Shown here piece by piece: positions 21,991-34,070 of a stretch of 64,000 nucleotides of DNA. A program made the position numbers and the translations under genes. Origin of the DNA: Polytrichum commune. Taxonomy: Eukaryota > Streptophyta > Polytrichopsida > Polytrichales > Polytrichaceae. The notes under the pieces are model-generated. The model was not told the origin of the DNA, did not search any database, and was given only the letters and a program-made list of their open reading frames with translations. Location: contig OX485804.1 of the NCBI GenBank assembly GCA_950295325.1, positions 58,704,429-58,768,428 on the forward strand. The letters are read 5' to 3'. Position 1 is the first letter of the stretch; every line of letters begins with the position of its first letter.

Positions 21991-22478
21991 ACGTTTTCAC
22001 TGAGCAGTCATGACGTGAACTACTGGATAGTCAGGCTGTGTTGGTGATGTTTGTTATTATCGAAGCATATCATATGTGTTACAGCACCAACGACTCTGGA
22101 GCAAAGATTTAAGTGGAGGACAACTGAGACTGTTGGCGACCAATAAGCTTATTCATGGTAATCTGCTCTGTCCATATTTCAAAAACCAATACCTACGTTC
22201 TGGCCAAGAGGTCTGTGCACTTTTGGATTTGATTGACTACGATGGATTACATGCAATCTACAGAATTGGCTATGTTTGATTTAGATTTTTCTCTATCTGT
22301 AGTGCCGTCACAGTACCATTTTAAAGTACTCTATTTTTAGTCTCTAAAAGAAGGTTTGACAATTTAGCCTGTGAACAGGTTGCATGAGTTACTCATTACG
22401 CACGTGAAACTCCTTTGAAATACAGGTCTAGGGAAGGCTGGATTGGTACGTGAACATTTAACCCAGAGTCCGAACAGT

Positions 22479-23744
22479 ATGGCAATGACCATAGTCGTGG
22501 ACCCCAACGACTTGCGATTCACACAGGAGATTATCAGTCCAGCATTCAAGCATCCATATCAGGGGGTTTTTCTCAAGGATGTCATAGCCCAGATCAAACG
22601 GAAAGACATGCCGGTATCTACGTTCCCCAAGCCCGAGGTCATCATCCACGAGAATACGCTCTGGTGCCTGGACAACCGTCGCCTTTTTGTCTTCAGAAAA
22701 GCGAAGGTGGGTAAAATTGATGTTGAGATAAGTACGTTAAGAACGCATCCTCGTCTTTCCTCAGTACTTGAGGATCCTGGAAAGAAGGAAAAGATGATGA
22801 GGAAGGGATTTTTCCCGTATGTTCTGCCCTATGAACCCGGTAAAAGAGTGCACACCGACCTTCCGCCGCCGGGATATCCCCCAATACCCCCTCGGCAGCC
22901 AGGATATTGTTCTCCTACGAGGAGTATTCATCATCCAGGCCCAAATTCTAAGGTGGTGGTTGGACAGCCGGGTCAGTATCATCCCTGGAGTTACCCTGAA
23001 GCAAAATGCATTTTACTGAAATGGCTACAAGGATTAGCTGAACCACTTCCAATAGCAGCTGCAAAAGTGCAGATCGACCCCGCAAGAAACCTAGAGGTCG
23101 GAGTTAGTGCACCACCGCCACCCATCGTCATCTCCCCGCGGCCTAGGAGTACTTCAAAATGCTCCCGGTCAGGCCCAATCGTCTGTGCGTATAAGAAAGA
23201 AGAACGCCTTGCATCACCATTGACGAGAACATTCATGAAGCCCAATGCCTGCCGTGATCCCAAACCTGTATGCTCTGGACAGAATTTGAAAGGGAAAGTG
23301 GCAGTTGTCGTAGAGAAGGAATCATCACGGTTACCAAGAAAGAACTCATCTGCTGCAGGGCCAACAATGTCATCAAAATGTCCACCATCTGCAAGCAGTA
23401 GGGATCCCAATTTAGAAACTGGTGTCTGGAAAGTCCAAGCTTACTCCATTTCACCAGGAACTCCCGTTACACCCGTGTTGGAGGCATGCCACCATCCTCG
23501 GGACGAACGCGTTGTGGACATGCCACAACCCTCAGAGAGCGATTTCCTCCTTCGCCATGCTCCTCCCACTAACATCCCAACAATAATCTGGTGGCCAGTA
23601 GTTGTGCTCTTGGGTGCATTCAGGTTTTCTTTGGTTGTGCTCTTGGGTGCATTCTGGTTTGCTTTGGTTGTGCTCTTGGGTGCATTCTGGTTTGCTTTGG
23701 GTAAGTGCCTCTTGGATGCATTCTGCATTGCTGTGGCTATGTGA
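22479..23744 (+). CDS. ParB-like N-terminal domain protein with repeated hydrophobic C-terminus
   Basis: 421 codons from ATG 22479; the frame is open 5' to an AG at 22424-22425, so an upstream exon is possible. Residues about 5-90 (VVDPNDLRFTQEIISPAFKH, then LKDVIAQIKR, then LWCLDNRRLFVFRKA) resemble the ParB/sulfiredoxin-like fold, in which an LDNRRL-type Arg motif forms part of the nucleotide or phosphate pocket. The middle is Pro/Ser-rich and low in predicted order. The end is unusual: an 11-residue unit VVLLGAFWFAL is repeated three times with a degenerate fourth, encoded by a 33-bp minisatellite, and would form a membrane-like hydrophobic tail. A GTAAGT at 23701 could instead be a splice donor that removes part of this tail. 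Function unknown; the ParB-like call is by motif memory only. Confidence 0.5.
   Translation: MAMTIVVDPNDLRFTQEIISPAFKHPYQGVFLKDVIAQIKRKDMPVSTFPKPEVIIHENTLWCLDNRRLFVFRKAKVGKIDVEISTLRTHPRLSSVLEDPGKKEKMMRKGFFPYVLPYEPGKRVHTDLPPPGYPPIPPRQPGYCSPTRSIHHPGPNSKVVVGQPGQYHPWSYPEAKCILLKWLQGLAEPLPIAAAKVQIDPARNLEVGVSAPPPPIVISPRPRSTSKCSRSGPIVCAYKKEERLASPLTRTFMKPNACRDPKPVCSGQNLKGKVAVVVEKESSRLPRKNSSAAGPTMSSKCPPSASSRDPNLETGVWKVQAYSISPGTPVTPVLEACHHPRDERVVDMPQPSESDFLLRHAPPTNIPTIIWWPVVVLLGAFRFSLVVLLGAFWFALVVLLGAFWFALGKCLLDAFCIAVAM
23602..23733 (+). repeat. 33-bp minisatellite coding for an 11-aa hydrophobic unit
   Basis: Three near-identical 33-bp units (23602-23634, 23635-23667, 23668-23700) begin TTGTGCTCTTGGGTGCATTC. 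A degenerate fourth unit follows from 23701. Units 2 and 3 are identical, and unit 1 differs at a few positions, which points to recent expansion. The unit length is a multiple of three, so the frame is kept. Confidence 0.85.
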
Positions 23745-24035
23745 TCAACCTTGTGAAGAAACTCGGCCGCTTCCTTCGCCCTCCGTCTGCATCTGCGCCA
23801 GAGCCTGCGGGTTCAGGCCTGGCCTGTGAGAAAGCTTAGGGTGTTCCTTCTGTGTAAATGTGCTAGTTCTTGAGCATTAGAAGTTCTTAGTTATGTTACA
23901 TGAGGTTAGTTCTAAGTTGAACAAAGCTAACTCTCACCATCATGTTTTAGCAGCCATGGCAATTACCAACACCTCCTTTCTACTCTTGGTAGGTTGGAGA
24001 GTGTTGGTAATGCTAAGCATGTTGGCAATGCTAGC

Positions 24036-24147
24036 CATGTCAATGTTACCGTTATGACACCAAATTTGTGAGTGTCGCACATGTAGTGATGTATCACTAC
24101 ATGTGCGACAAAGACTAATTCGGTGTCATAATGGTAATAGTGACATG
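24036..24147. mobile_element. Foldback element with a perfect 16-bp stem
   Basis: Core arms GTCGCACATGTAGTGA (24074-24089) and TCACTACATGTGCGAC (24094-24109) are perfect complements around a 4-nt loop TGTA. Outer arms (CATGTCA...GTTACCGTTATGACACC and GGTGTCATAATGGTAATAGTGACATG-like) extend the pairing imperfectly to about 112 bp. The structure fits a MITE or a transcribed hairpin. No target duplication is clear. Confidence 0.65.
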
Positions 24148-27100
24148 TGTAAATATCTTGCCAATCTCAAATATGAAACTTATGTATAATATATAGTGTT
24201 GCAAGTTCAAAGTATGTGAATATCTACACAAATGTTAGTTTGCTTTGATTTGGATGAGCTTATATTGCTTGTATCTAGATAGTTTTGCTTGCGTCGTATG
24301 TAGGGTTATACTATAATTATTTCATAGACCTATATATTGACATGTAATGATGTAAAGTTAATACAATAATGGTATTTTTACACCTCTATGTGTATTTTGT
24401 GACAATTTTTTAATATCCTTATTATGCATATTTATGTACCTAGGAGTCTTCAAGGTTCAAGCCAACCTGTGAAGCTTCCGGTTGATTCTCAAGATTGCTC
24501 TTGGTATCATTTACGTATTATGAGAGGATCATGCGGCGTGATTGATGCCTTATTGGTGAATCTCTTTGGTTCCCGAATAGGTGTGCTAGGATCATGGAAT
24601 TCTGTTTGATTACAATCCACATTAATTATTCATGTTTGATCAAGCTTTGACCTTTTAGCCCCACAAACATAAAATGTTGTTCTCACATTTCAATAGCATG
24701 TAAGTGCATGAAAAAGTCCACACATCCACCCTTTGGATGTGTTTTTGGGGAGCAAGTACATTTGAAAACAAGATAAAAGGGTGAAAGACGACTTAGAATG
24801 GACAACATTTGTATCATGAAGACTTCCAACAAGATTGTGTTTCCACTACTTAGATCCAACAAGTTCTTGCCTAGAAGTTGAGTGTCAAGGGTTTGCAATT
24901 CCAATTTTGCAAACTACTCCCTTCACCCTTTAATGGTCCAGTTGGGGATGCGATCCATGTCGCTTACAATATATTTTTGACAAGCCTCAATTGAAGATAT
25001 TCTCAATACTATGATATTTATGCAATATTGAGAGATCAAACTGTAATGTCATGATGTGCTGATTCACTGTTATAACCATGCATTGCTCAATGAATTGCTC
25101 AATGAATTTGTAGCAATGTCATGTACTTGAATATTGTCCGCTTTGTTATTTTCATGCCATCCACCTTTAGATGAAGCATTGACAATCTTGCAAACATGTT
25201 CATTCGACAATTTTAAAATAATGCAGTGCATGATCATTCCTATAGGAAGTTACTTTGGGTAGACTCTCATGCACATGAGCACCATGTTTCTAAAGACCTA
25301 TTCAAAATGTAGTTCAAAATTTTAATGATACTTATACATTCCAAGTAGTTTTAATAAAAGAAAATTGCTTCTTTAAAATTGTTGTCTTGCTAAAACTAAT
25401 GTGACCTCCTTTGCAACTTTCAAGTACACGCATTGTTAAACCAACACCAAACATTGTCGTGCACCATTGGGAAGGTCACGTCTTCATAGAATGTAGTGTC
25501 TCAGTGGCAAAACCTTTCTTTCCAAAAGCATTTCACCTTCTTTGCAAGAAAATGTTCAACACTTTGATTAGGCTATGGCCATTTGCCGTATTACATGGAA
25601 TAAAGTTTCTTGATTAACATACTAAATCAATCGCAATTTCTCAATGCGAATGGATGAAATAATATTTGTATGTAATATATGGTTTTGATGAAACAAAAGT
25701 ACCATCATTTATAATAAAATCCACCCCATATGAAAAGACCCAATTTGAAAATCATCTAATTGAAGGGCCCCCAAAAAAACTCTTCATAATAGATCTCACC
25801 TCTGGCTTGCATGTGGATTCATATTTTGACACTAGATGCATCCTCTATGGATTTTGACAAGCCAAAAGAAAATAATGAAAGAGCAAGAAATGGTTAACAA
25901 TACAACAAACATAGACTTACCATATGCAAATGGATCATGAGAAAAGAAGACCCAAAGGACCATCTAGCAATGCCATATTGACAATAGGATTATTTTATGG
26001 GATAAGGAGCTCAAGCTGGCAATAACCGCATTCAAATGTGAGGAAACACTTTGGTACCTTGTTGGGCGCCAATAACTTGTTCTTAAAATCCAAAATTTGT
26101 TGGAACATCAAAGCTCCTCTAATTTTGTATGCTTAGTTGCCTAACAATATGGTGGGACTATCTTGCTCAACCATAGAGATTTGTCACTCTCTTTATTTTT
26201 GAGTCCAACTGACCTTGTTTTTGAATCGGCAAGGTAACAAAATTTTCTTGCATACATGTCTCAACCCATAAAATCAAAACAAAAAAATAAAATGAATACT
26301 TTGGCACTTTTCACAAGGACACTTATATTCTCAGAATCCAAGTGTCTCAGACTAAACTCCTCTCTCCTCCTCAGGATGTATGGTGCGCACTAGAGTTTGT
26401 TTTCTCAAATGGTATTTAAAATTTCTTGCAAAGAGATTAATTCTAAATAGCTTTCGCGGCACCAAGACACTTATTTTCAAGAACAATATGACCTCCCCAT
26501 GCACACTCCCCTTGGAATCCGATGTTGGCCATTATTATAGTGTTTTTCTCATTACATTTGCAAAGGAGGTCAATTTGTTTCTTTAAAAATAGTTGTCTTG
26601 GCTTTGAGACAACACTTTCAAGAAACCGTGTGAACACATTTCCCTCCCTCATGTATGGGTTTGTTGGAGTTCTCTTTCAAAAAAATGTTCAATGTCATTG
26701 TGATACACATAAGAACTTGAAGGGAGTTTGGTGATATGAAAAGCCTTTGTGTTATCAAAAAGTTAATTTCCAAATTATGGTTTGTTCATAGCACATACTA
26801 ATGTGTAATTGATTATTCTTCTTCTGTTGAAGTTTTATACAAGGAGTTAAGAATCACATAAGCAATAATATGATTGAGGAAATGTCTAGGGTATAAAGGT
26901 TTGTACTATGTGTGATTGTCAAGTGAAAAAAAAATTCTAAATTGAAATTACTCATTGGAAATTTGTGTTGAACCATAGTCAAGAGGAGTATTACCTTATA
27001 TTTGTGTCAAAGAGGAGACTTGAAAGGGTCATATGCGGAAAAAATCGCAAGTAAAACTTGGAAGTTTCGAGCGACAATATGTCTATTGTCTCTTTGAAAC

Positions 27101-27461
27101 CAAAGAATTAGAGAAGCTAGGTTGAAAATCAACCACGTGGCTGGGAGAAGAGAAAATACCCCAAGCACCTACAAAGGACTGAAGTACTAGTGGAAGTTGC
27201 CAATCAAGTTAAGACTTATCCATAGCCTTTGCAAATCTCTTAATTAAATCAAAAATTAAAATCTAAGACCCAAATTATGTAAATGAAGATAAAATGAAAT
27301 GAACCTTAAAGAATAAAAATGAGATAAATGAATCATGTTAGGTGAATTTTCTGTTGGTTTCTTTTTGATACCAACAAACCAATCTCTAATTGGATCCCCA
27401 ATGTTCTCCACCCAATAATTACCAATTTTTTCTTATAAATTCTTTGAGAACAAATTAAATT
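24148..27461. other. Long AT-rich stretch without a recognised gene
   Basis: Only short open frames (up to about 70 codons) without motif are present on both strands. GAATTGCTCAATGAATT-type short tandem words occur near 25081-25112. The stretch may be decayed transposon DNA, but no reverse transcriptase, integrase or transposase motif was seen. Confidence 0.4.
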
Positions 27462-27967
27462 CCCGGGTACGCAACTCCCGTATTATATGGTCCTGATTAT
27501 AATCACTTATAATGCGTTTTAGTCCAATATTGAGTGATACAATTTGTTTTAATGTAGGAAACTCTTGTAGCCCTTCTAACAAGGAATCCAAAAATGTAAT
27601 TATATATAGGAAATGAATATATTTTGAAGCATATAATTGCATTAAAAACCTAATAATATATATATTTAAATACAGGTACCATAGGTCAAACTACCTAACT
27701 TTTTGGACTTTTTAATAAAATTTTAACATTGTGAATGAATTATAATTTTAATGGGAGGCAACTATTCGTGGCTTATAATTTTAATGGGAGGCTTAATAAA
27801 TATGCAACCCAACTTTTTTTTCATCTCATTTTATTTAATTTGGTCTTCACCCAACTTTTTGATCATTTTAATTTGATATAATTTGATATAATTTTTACAA
27901 AAGCCGTCCTCTAAGCCGTTTTAAGTACGATGCCCCTTGCGTATAATATGGGAGTTGCGTACCCAGG
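27462..27967. mobile_element. hAT-like MITE with 8-bp target duplication
   Basis: 506 bp flanked by a perfect ATTAAATT (27454-27461 and 27968-27975). Left tip CCCGGGTACGCAACTCCC; right tip, reverse-complemented, CCTGGGTACGCAACTCCC, with pairing continuing through TATTATA. An 8-bp duplication is typical of hAT elements. The interior has a duplicated TAATTTTAATGGGAGGC and no coding potential. Confidence 0.7.
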
Positions 27968-27998
27968 ATTAAATTGTATCTTGAGCTAATTTCTTTGG

Positions 27999-28196
27999 TC
28001 TATGTTGTTGTTGTTGTTGGTGTGTTTGTTTTGTTTTGTTTTGTTTTTTTTCAATTTTGGCTTCAGGTTCAAAAATTTTGAATTTTTAAGTACCCTCCAT
28101 CATTAGAACTTTATATAATCTGAATAAAACAGACCCTTTCCTCAAGGCCCTCACGTAGTTTCAAGGATTTAAAGTACCTCCCCCCCCCCCCCCCCC
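27999..28196. repeat. Simple repeats: (GTT)n, (TTTTG)n and a 17-C homopolymer
   Basis: GTT repeats at about 28002-28019, TTTTG repeats at about 28028-28048 and an uninterrupted run of 17 C at 28180-28196. The homopolymer length may be affected by sequencing error. Confidence 0.85.
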
Positions 28197-28493
28197 AAGG
28201 TCAAAATCCCATCTTTTCAAGTCCATGAAGCTAAGCATGTGACATAATATGTGGACATATTCATATGAGGTGCACCCACCATCATAACCATAATCAGGTG
28301 CATGCACCACCTTCAATCAATAACATAGCTATATGTTCATTTTAATGGGCAACAAAAGGAATATACATACACATGTCTATGACCAAGAAATACTAACAAA
28401 GTATGCATACAAAACAAAAGCCGAACAAAATGGCAATAAAGTGCACATATAATAAAATTAAAGAATGATGTGAATGCATTATCCCTAGATTAC

Positions 28494-28722
28494 ACCAGAA
28501 GAAAACTTGTTCATTGCGATTATCCATTGCAACTCATGGCAAGCACATGCATAAATAAATCATTTTGATAGGCAACTGAAGGGTTTTGGTTACCCATTGT
28601 CAAAAAGCCTCAAGTTAACAACCATAATGATTTATTCATGCAAATTCTCGCACATTTTCTCACCATGAGTTGGAATGACCCAGTTGCAATGAATGCTTGT
28701 AATGGACATGTTTTCTTCTAGC
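28494..28722. mobile_element. Foldback MITE-like element
   Basis: The left arm CAGAAGAAAACTTGTTCATTG pairs with the right arm's reverse complement TAGAAGAAAACATGTCCATTA. A second paired block (TTGCAACTCATGG) lies further in. The total is about 229 bp. No clean target duplication and no coding potential. Confidence 0.5.
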
Positions 28723-30051
28723 ATTAGTACCCCATTAATGAAAATTTCCAAAATAAGAATATACATACAAACTTGTGGGGAAGAAATAACCTCAATTATA
28801 TACAAAAGTTGAAATAAGAGCTTATAGGTTAATGTCTCTTATGTACATATACCCTACAATCATGATGTGGAAGAGTGAGGGAAAAATAAGGTTCCTATGC
28901 ATTAGGTGTGAATATTTTTATTTGCATTATCATGAAATAGTTGAACAATATTTCGTCTATTAGATGAAGCTCATAGAACCAACTTTTCAGCTCAAGGACT
29001 GAAATTTGAGAGCCCTTCAAAGTGAAATTCATATGAGGGCTTCAATCTTGAACATTGTTTAGGGGAGTATGAAGAGCGACCACATAAGGCCCACATTCCT
29101 CACGTACTTATAACATACCGCATCTGAAGATATCCGGGAAACTAAAATGTAGCTCAACAGCGCCACACTTGTTTAAAATAGAAAGAAATATATGAAGACA
29201 TCTTTGAAGACCGGAAGGGTGATACTGCAGCACAATTTGACCATCGAAGGGGCCACGACGAATGCGCATGGATATTCAAGGCGCACAATTGGGATATCCT
29301 ATATATATGACAGATCCTCCCCATTCTATCAGATTCAGTGCATATATATAGAAACATACTACAATTTCCATTATGTCCTAGTTGATGTCGGCCTCGACTA
29401 AGTTATATCGGGTTGCTTGTCAAGTGAAGAGCACTTTGATCAATCTAGCAACTCCCCAGTCCCCAGTGCTTTTCTATCCTCCATGTAGAGAGCATTTCAT
29501 TCAGAAACCTTCTATTTCTGACCATGAGCATAGACGGCTTGACCCATAGACGGCTTGAGTAGGTGGATGCACATGTCTCGTCTCTACTACACTTGCAGCT
29601 GATCATCCACTCTCCTCTCGCTGCTGTGGAACGTACGTGATTATATTGTGGCCACTTCTACCTAATATCATATTGGTCGTCATATCAGATCGGATCAGGA
29701 CTTGTCTCATCCGCTTGGCAATTGTGTTGAACCATGAAGATTTTTCATCTCATGTTTCAGAATCGGAGTTGAAACACAACAGTTTTAAGATCTCAAACTG
29801 ACGATTCTCTTTCTCTTGAAACGATCACAGAGGCCTGAGTCCCAGTTGTGATAGCAGCTATGGAACCCAGAACCATGAATGGATGTGGCACAGAGTCCAC
29901 TCTCATGGAAACACATGTCTTTCTGGTGTCCAACGTTCTTGCCATGTAGTGGTTACCACTCATATTAAGTAGGTATCCGATTGAGAAGAGTGACCAGTAC
30001 ATTATAATTATTTCCCATACCTTAGAAGTGCATTTAAAGTAGCAGTGGCCG
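28723..30051. other. Upstream region of the P450 gene
   Basis: No gene seen. Positions about 28990-29060 are a reverse-complement partial copy of the left end of the 9-bp-TSD element at 47182-47573. The 19-nt word ACACATGTCTTTCTGGTGT is at 29911-29929. The P450 promoter should lie in the last few hundred bases; ATTATAATTA at 29999-30010 is AT-rich but not a clear TATA box. Confidence 0.4.
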
Positions 30052-32515
30052 ATGAATATGGCCCCCCATGATGCCGTATTGATGTTTTTGAGCGGCCAGT
30101 ACTATGCAAGAGTTATTAGCGGATGGAGTTATTTGCAGTTGTTCGTCACTTTCGCTGTGGTTGCATTGCTCACATTCCTCTTCTACGGATTACATCGTAA
30201 CTCCCTCCAACTGAAGAATCTGAATCTGCCTCCAGGCCCCAAACCCCTGCCCATCATAGGAAACCTCCACCAACTGGGTCCGGTCCCCCATCGGACGGTC
30301 GCGGAGCTCACCCGAACTTATGGCCCCATCGTCTTCCTCAAGCTGGGCTCCCGGCCAGTGGTCATCAGCAGCGACCCCAAAATCATCACCGACATTATGA
30401 AAGTGCAGGACCACGTGTTCTCGTCACGCCCCGACACCATTTGCGGGAAAACGCTGACGTACGAGATGCACGACTTCATCATGGCTCCCTACGGTGACCA
30501 TTGGCGGGCGATGCGCCGGATTTGCGTGCAGGAGCTCCTCTCGAACCGGAGCCTCGAAACCTTCGCGGCTACAAGGCAGGAGGAGGTTGTTCACTTGGTT
30601 CGAGCTGTGTGGGATCAGTCTCGGAGTAATTGCGATCGAGGCCAAAATAGTGTGGAAGTTGATGTCCGACAAAAAATTGAGAGCTTTGCGATGAACGTGA
30701 TGACCGACATGGTGTTGGGGAAGAAGTACTTCGGGACGCACCTCGCCGACCAGGACGAGAACAACGAGGTGCTGCGTCTCCTCATGGACAGCTTCCAGTT
30801 CTTCGGGGTGCTTAACATTGGCGACTTTATCAAATGGCTTGCACCCTTGGACTTGCAAGGATACAAGAGGAAGATGAAAAAGGTAAGCTCATTGATCTGC
30901 CTGCATCATCGTGGTTTTTCTATGTGCATTACATTGCCTATTCAAATACCCTGGTCTGTCCACCAGGTTTTGTCGACTTGAAAATACCAGATGTTTCCCT
31001 GGGCGGTACTAGAAGTTACTTGTGAGATAGACTAGAGAAGTCCACTTATTGGACTTAGCTTGACCCCATTTCCATACATGTGCGCTTGCATTTCCATCTT
31101 TCCAGAGATTGTTTAAGAAACCCTCCAGGAGGAAATTGTGGTCCGTGTCGTATCCCATCATCCGATTCCTCTTCTCTTCAAGGTGCATTCATGACCACAA
31201 ACTCGAGTAGATGGATGACTCGCTGCTCCTGCGGCTCCTTAATTGTGTAGTCCATGGCAACAGGGTTCGTAGAGGAAACCCATCCTTCCTTCTCCACCAA
31301 CTGTTTCCTTGGGTTGCCGTCTCATGAAACCTTCTAACCTCATCATGACCACCTCCCTACAAGTCTCAATTGTATGCACCGCCCATCTAGAGCACCCAAA
31401 TCTAGAGGCCCATAAGAAGCTAAACTCGGATATGCCAATGCGATTGTAGTCTTGACATTGACTTATGTATATTGAGTTGTTGGTGATTCAGATGCATGAC
31501 CAGCTGGATCAAAAATTGCAATTCATTATTGAGGAACATCGGGAAGCCAGGGAACACAAGACAAAGAGCAAGTCGCATTTGACTAGTGAGCTGGACCAGC
31601 GGAAGCGTACACGCGACTTTGTGGATGTGTTGTTGGATCTTCAGGCAGACGAAAATACGAAGGAGAAAATTGAAGACATCACAATAAAGGCACTCATTCT
31701 GGTGAGAATTGACAAGCCTTGTTTACCACTTCCCCGCTTTCATCCTTTTGTGGTCCAAGGCTTTGCATGCAGATGATGATCTCGACGTGGTTAAATGGCC
31801 ATAATTGTGTTATTATTCATTCTAATGGGTATCATACACATCAATCGACTCATGGTGGTGGCATGTCCTCTAGAATATGATGTGGTCAGGATTGGATGTG
31901 CCCGTGAACATCAGTGAGTGGGCCATGGCGGAGTTGGTGTGCCACCCTGAAATTCAACAAAAGCTGCAAGAGGAACTCAACAACGTAGTTGGCAATAAGC
32001 GTGCAGTAACGGAATCGGACATCCCCAAATTGCCATACCTCTGGTGTGTGATCAAAGAGACATTCCGTATGCATCCCGCGGGGCCGTTTGGGGTCCCGCG
32101 GATGAGCATAGTGGCAACCAAGGTCGCAGGCTATGACATTCCTGCTGGCACGCAGGTGATGGTGAGCAACACCGAGTTGGGGATGAACCCATCCATCTGG
32201 CCCGATCCAAAGTTATTCAAGCCAGAGAGGTGGCAAGAAGGACCCAACATGGCCATCTTGTTGCAAGACCCGGAGCTTCGCATTAACCCCTTTGGCATCG
32301 GTCGGCGTAGCTGCCCGGGTGCCGGCCTAGGCACCCATTTGGTCATGTTGTGCGTCGCCAACCTTGTCCATGCCTTCAACTGGACCCCGGCTCACGGTCG
32401 TCGATGCCAAGATGTTGACATGCGCATCAATTTCGAAGGCCTCATGCCCATGCTTACCACTCTCAAGCCCATTGCGACCGCTTGCATGCACGAGCCCCCT
32501 TTGCTCCCACCTTGA
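30052..32515 (+). CDS. CYP71-clan cytochrome P450
   Basis: Three exons, 30052-30882, 31492-31701 and 31874-32515, with phase-0 GT-AG introns (AAAAAG|GTAAGC, TTCAG|ATG; ATTCTG|GTGAGA, CTCTAG|AAT) give 560 aa, a usual length for plant A-type P450s. An N-terminal membrane anchor (about residues 27-47, LFVTFAVVALLTFLF) is followed by the proline hinge PPGPKPLPIIG (60-70). WRAMR is the C-helix heme contact. The ExxR motif is ETFR (409-412), PERW lies at 464-467, and the heme loop PFGIGRRSCPG carries the ligand Cys494. The I-helix reads WSGLDVPVN (351-359) instead of the usual (A/G)GxDT(T/S), so the oxygen-activating Thr is Val or Pro. CYP79 enzymes also depart here (DNPSN), but that similarity is too short to assign the family. 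It is an ER-bound monooxygenase with unknown substrate. The coding part is GC-richer than its flanks and introns. Confidence 0.9.
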
Positions 32516-33081
32516 ATTCAAGAGGCACTCGACCACACCATTCATCCACAAAATATGGCTTCATGCACATGTCAACCTACCTTGGAAGCATTACGTGTTC
32601 GAAAGGGTTGCTAGCAAGGTTGTGCCGGTGTGTCTTGTTTTGTTGAAGGTGGAGCATTAGATGGCTTGTAGTCAATAAAAATGTGATACTGGAAGGAATA
32701 AGGTTGTTATAGGAGGTATAGCATTAGATTACTCGTAGTCATTAGAAATGTAATGAAAGAGGCATGAGAAACAATAAGGTTAGAATAAGGCTACAACGCT
32801 AGTCTGAGAGGGATAAGAGTTATCCCATATTGTTTGTATGAATCAAGGAAACGAAGAAAAGCAATAAAAGGCAAAGCAAGGAGAGCATGAGACCATCTCA
32901 CTCCAAGCATTGTTCATATGCCTTTGTGTATGTGTATATGCTTGTGCAATCTTATCTCTAGTCTTATTGATATGTAATATGTTTCGCAATGGCTAGTTGC
33001 AGTGGACGAGATTATTCATTCTAATCTCATCAATCATCCTTATGAATTATGGAGAAGCTTGGAATTAGGGTGGACGTCTTA
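32516..33081. other. 3' flank of the P450 gene
   Basis: AATAAA at 32674-32679 is a plausible polyadenylation signal. A short imperfect duplication of GCATTAGAT...GTAGTCA...AAATGT lies at about 32653-32751. No further gene is seen. Confidence 0.5.
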
Positions 33082-33411
33082 GGGTAAGGACACATGGGTC
33101 CCAAGTCCCAATTTTTTAGCCTCATGACCCCAAAAATTATGATTTATATCATATTCTGTCAGACTATTCTCAAAACTTGTGTTGCACGCTGGGTTAAGTT
33201 TTTTTGCTTGACCCAACTCTCAACAAAACTCTCAAGCCTCACCTCAAAAGAGTGTTGCCATGTAGACATCCATGTCATACTTAGGACTTAGAACTTGGGA
33301 CCCTGTGTGAAGTGGTAAGTCTTAAACTTCCATACTCTCAATGACTAAGATTGCACGGATTGACCTCAAGTTAACTAGAATGTAGGACTTGGGACCCGTG
33401 TGAACCAGCCC
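33082..33411. mobile_element. PIF/Harbinger-like MITE, family H2 copy 1, TTA duplication
   Basis: 330 bp between TTA trinucleotides (33079-33081 and 33412-33414). The inverted ends share a CACATGGGTCCCAAGTCC-type sequence (right end reverse-complemented: GGTTCACACGGGTCCC). The interior aligns over its right half with 53440-53655 (CCATGTAG(A/G)(C/T)ATCCATGTC; GATTGACCTCAAGT). No coding potential. Confidence 0.6.
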
Positions 33412-34070
33412 TTAGTCCAACCACATGGCAAGTACTTAGACACAGTTTCCATCAACAATTCACCACCAATCAGCAGTGATGGCTACCATCAATAACTCTA
33501 CACCTTGCTTTGTGTCACTCAATGCAAGTTACTCATACACCAAGTTGAATCCCTCATTTTGCCACCATGTGCTTGCCTATGCTATGGTATTAAGTGTGTA
33601 CACAAAAGTCAACTAATATGTGACATCATATCACTTTGTCATACAAGTTATTTTTGATGAAATCATATTAATGCGGTGGACATCCATAGATAATAACTGC
33701 ATCAGTAAAGAAATTCAATGTTGAAATCAAGTTATAGCGGCTTCTAAACTATACTAAATAGGATATTTAGTGTTTGATGATATTTAGTGTTGTTACCACC
33801 CTACCCTGCTCAACATTACTTTTCAACTCCTTAACAATTAGTGTTAGACATAAATGTGCCGCTACCTTCCCTATTGTCATCTCCCTTATTATATCCTTTT
33901 TTTCTTCATATCCTTACTAACACTAAATTCAAACATGTAACTTCCACATATTACCAAAGTTGATATTTAGTGTTTGAGTTTAAATTTAGTACCAACTATT
34001 AAATATTAAATATTAAATCATTTTATTATCAAATATCAAATATCAAATAATTTTAATATCAAATATTCTG
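33412..34070. other. AT-rich repeat-like DNA with ATTTAGTGTT words
   Basis: TATTTAGTGTTTGA-type words occur at about 33761, 33780 and 33963, resembling the ends of the CACTA-like MITEs at 48-49 kb. (ATATTAA)n and (ATATCAA)n runs lie at 34000-34065. Likely a decayed MITE; ends not resolved. Confidence 0.4.

Noticed and set aside
30883-31025. Read-through of the P450 first exon to the stop near 30981
   Set aside because: The extension loses P450 similarity right after AAAAAG|GTAAGC, and a phase-matched exon follows at 31492.
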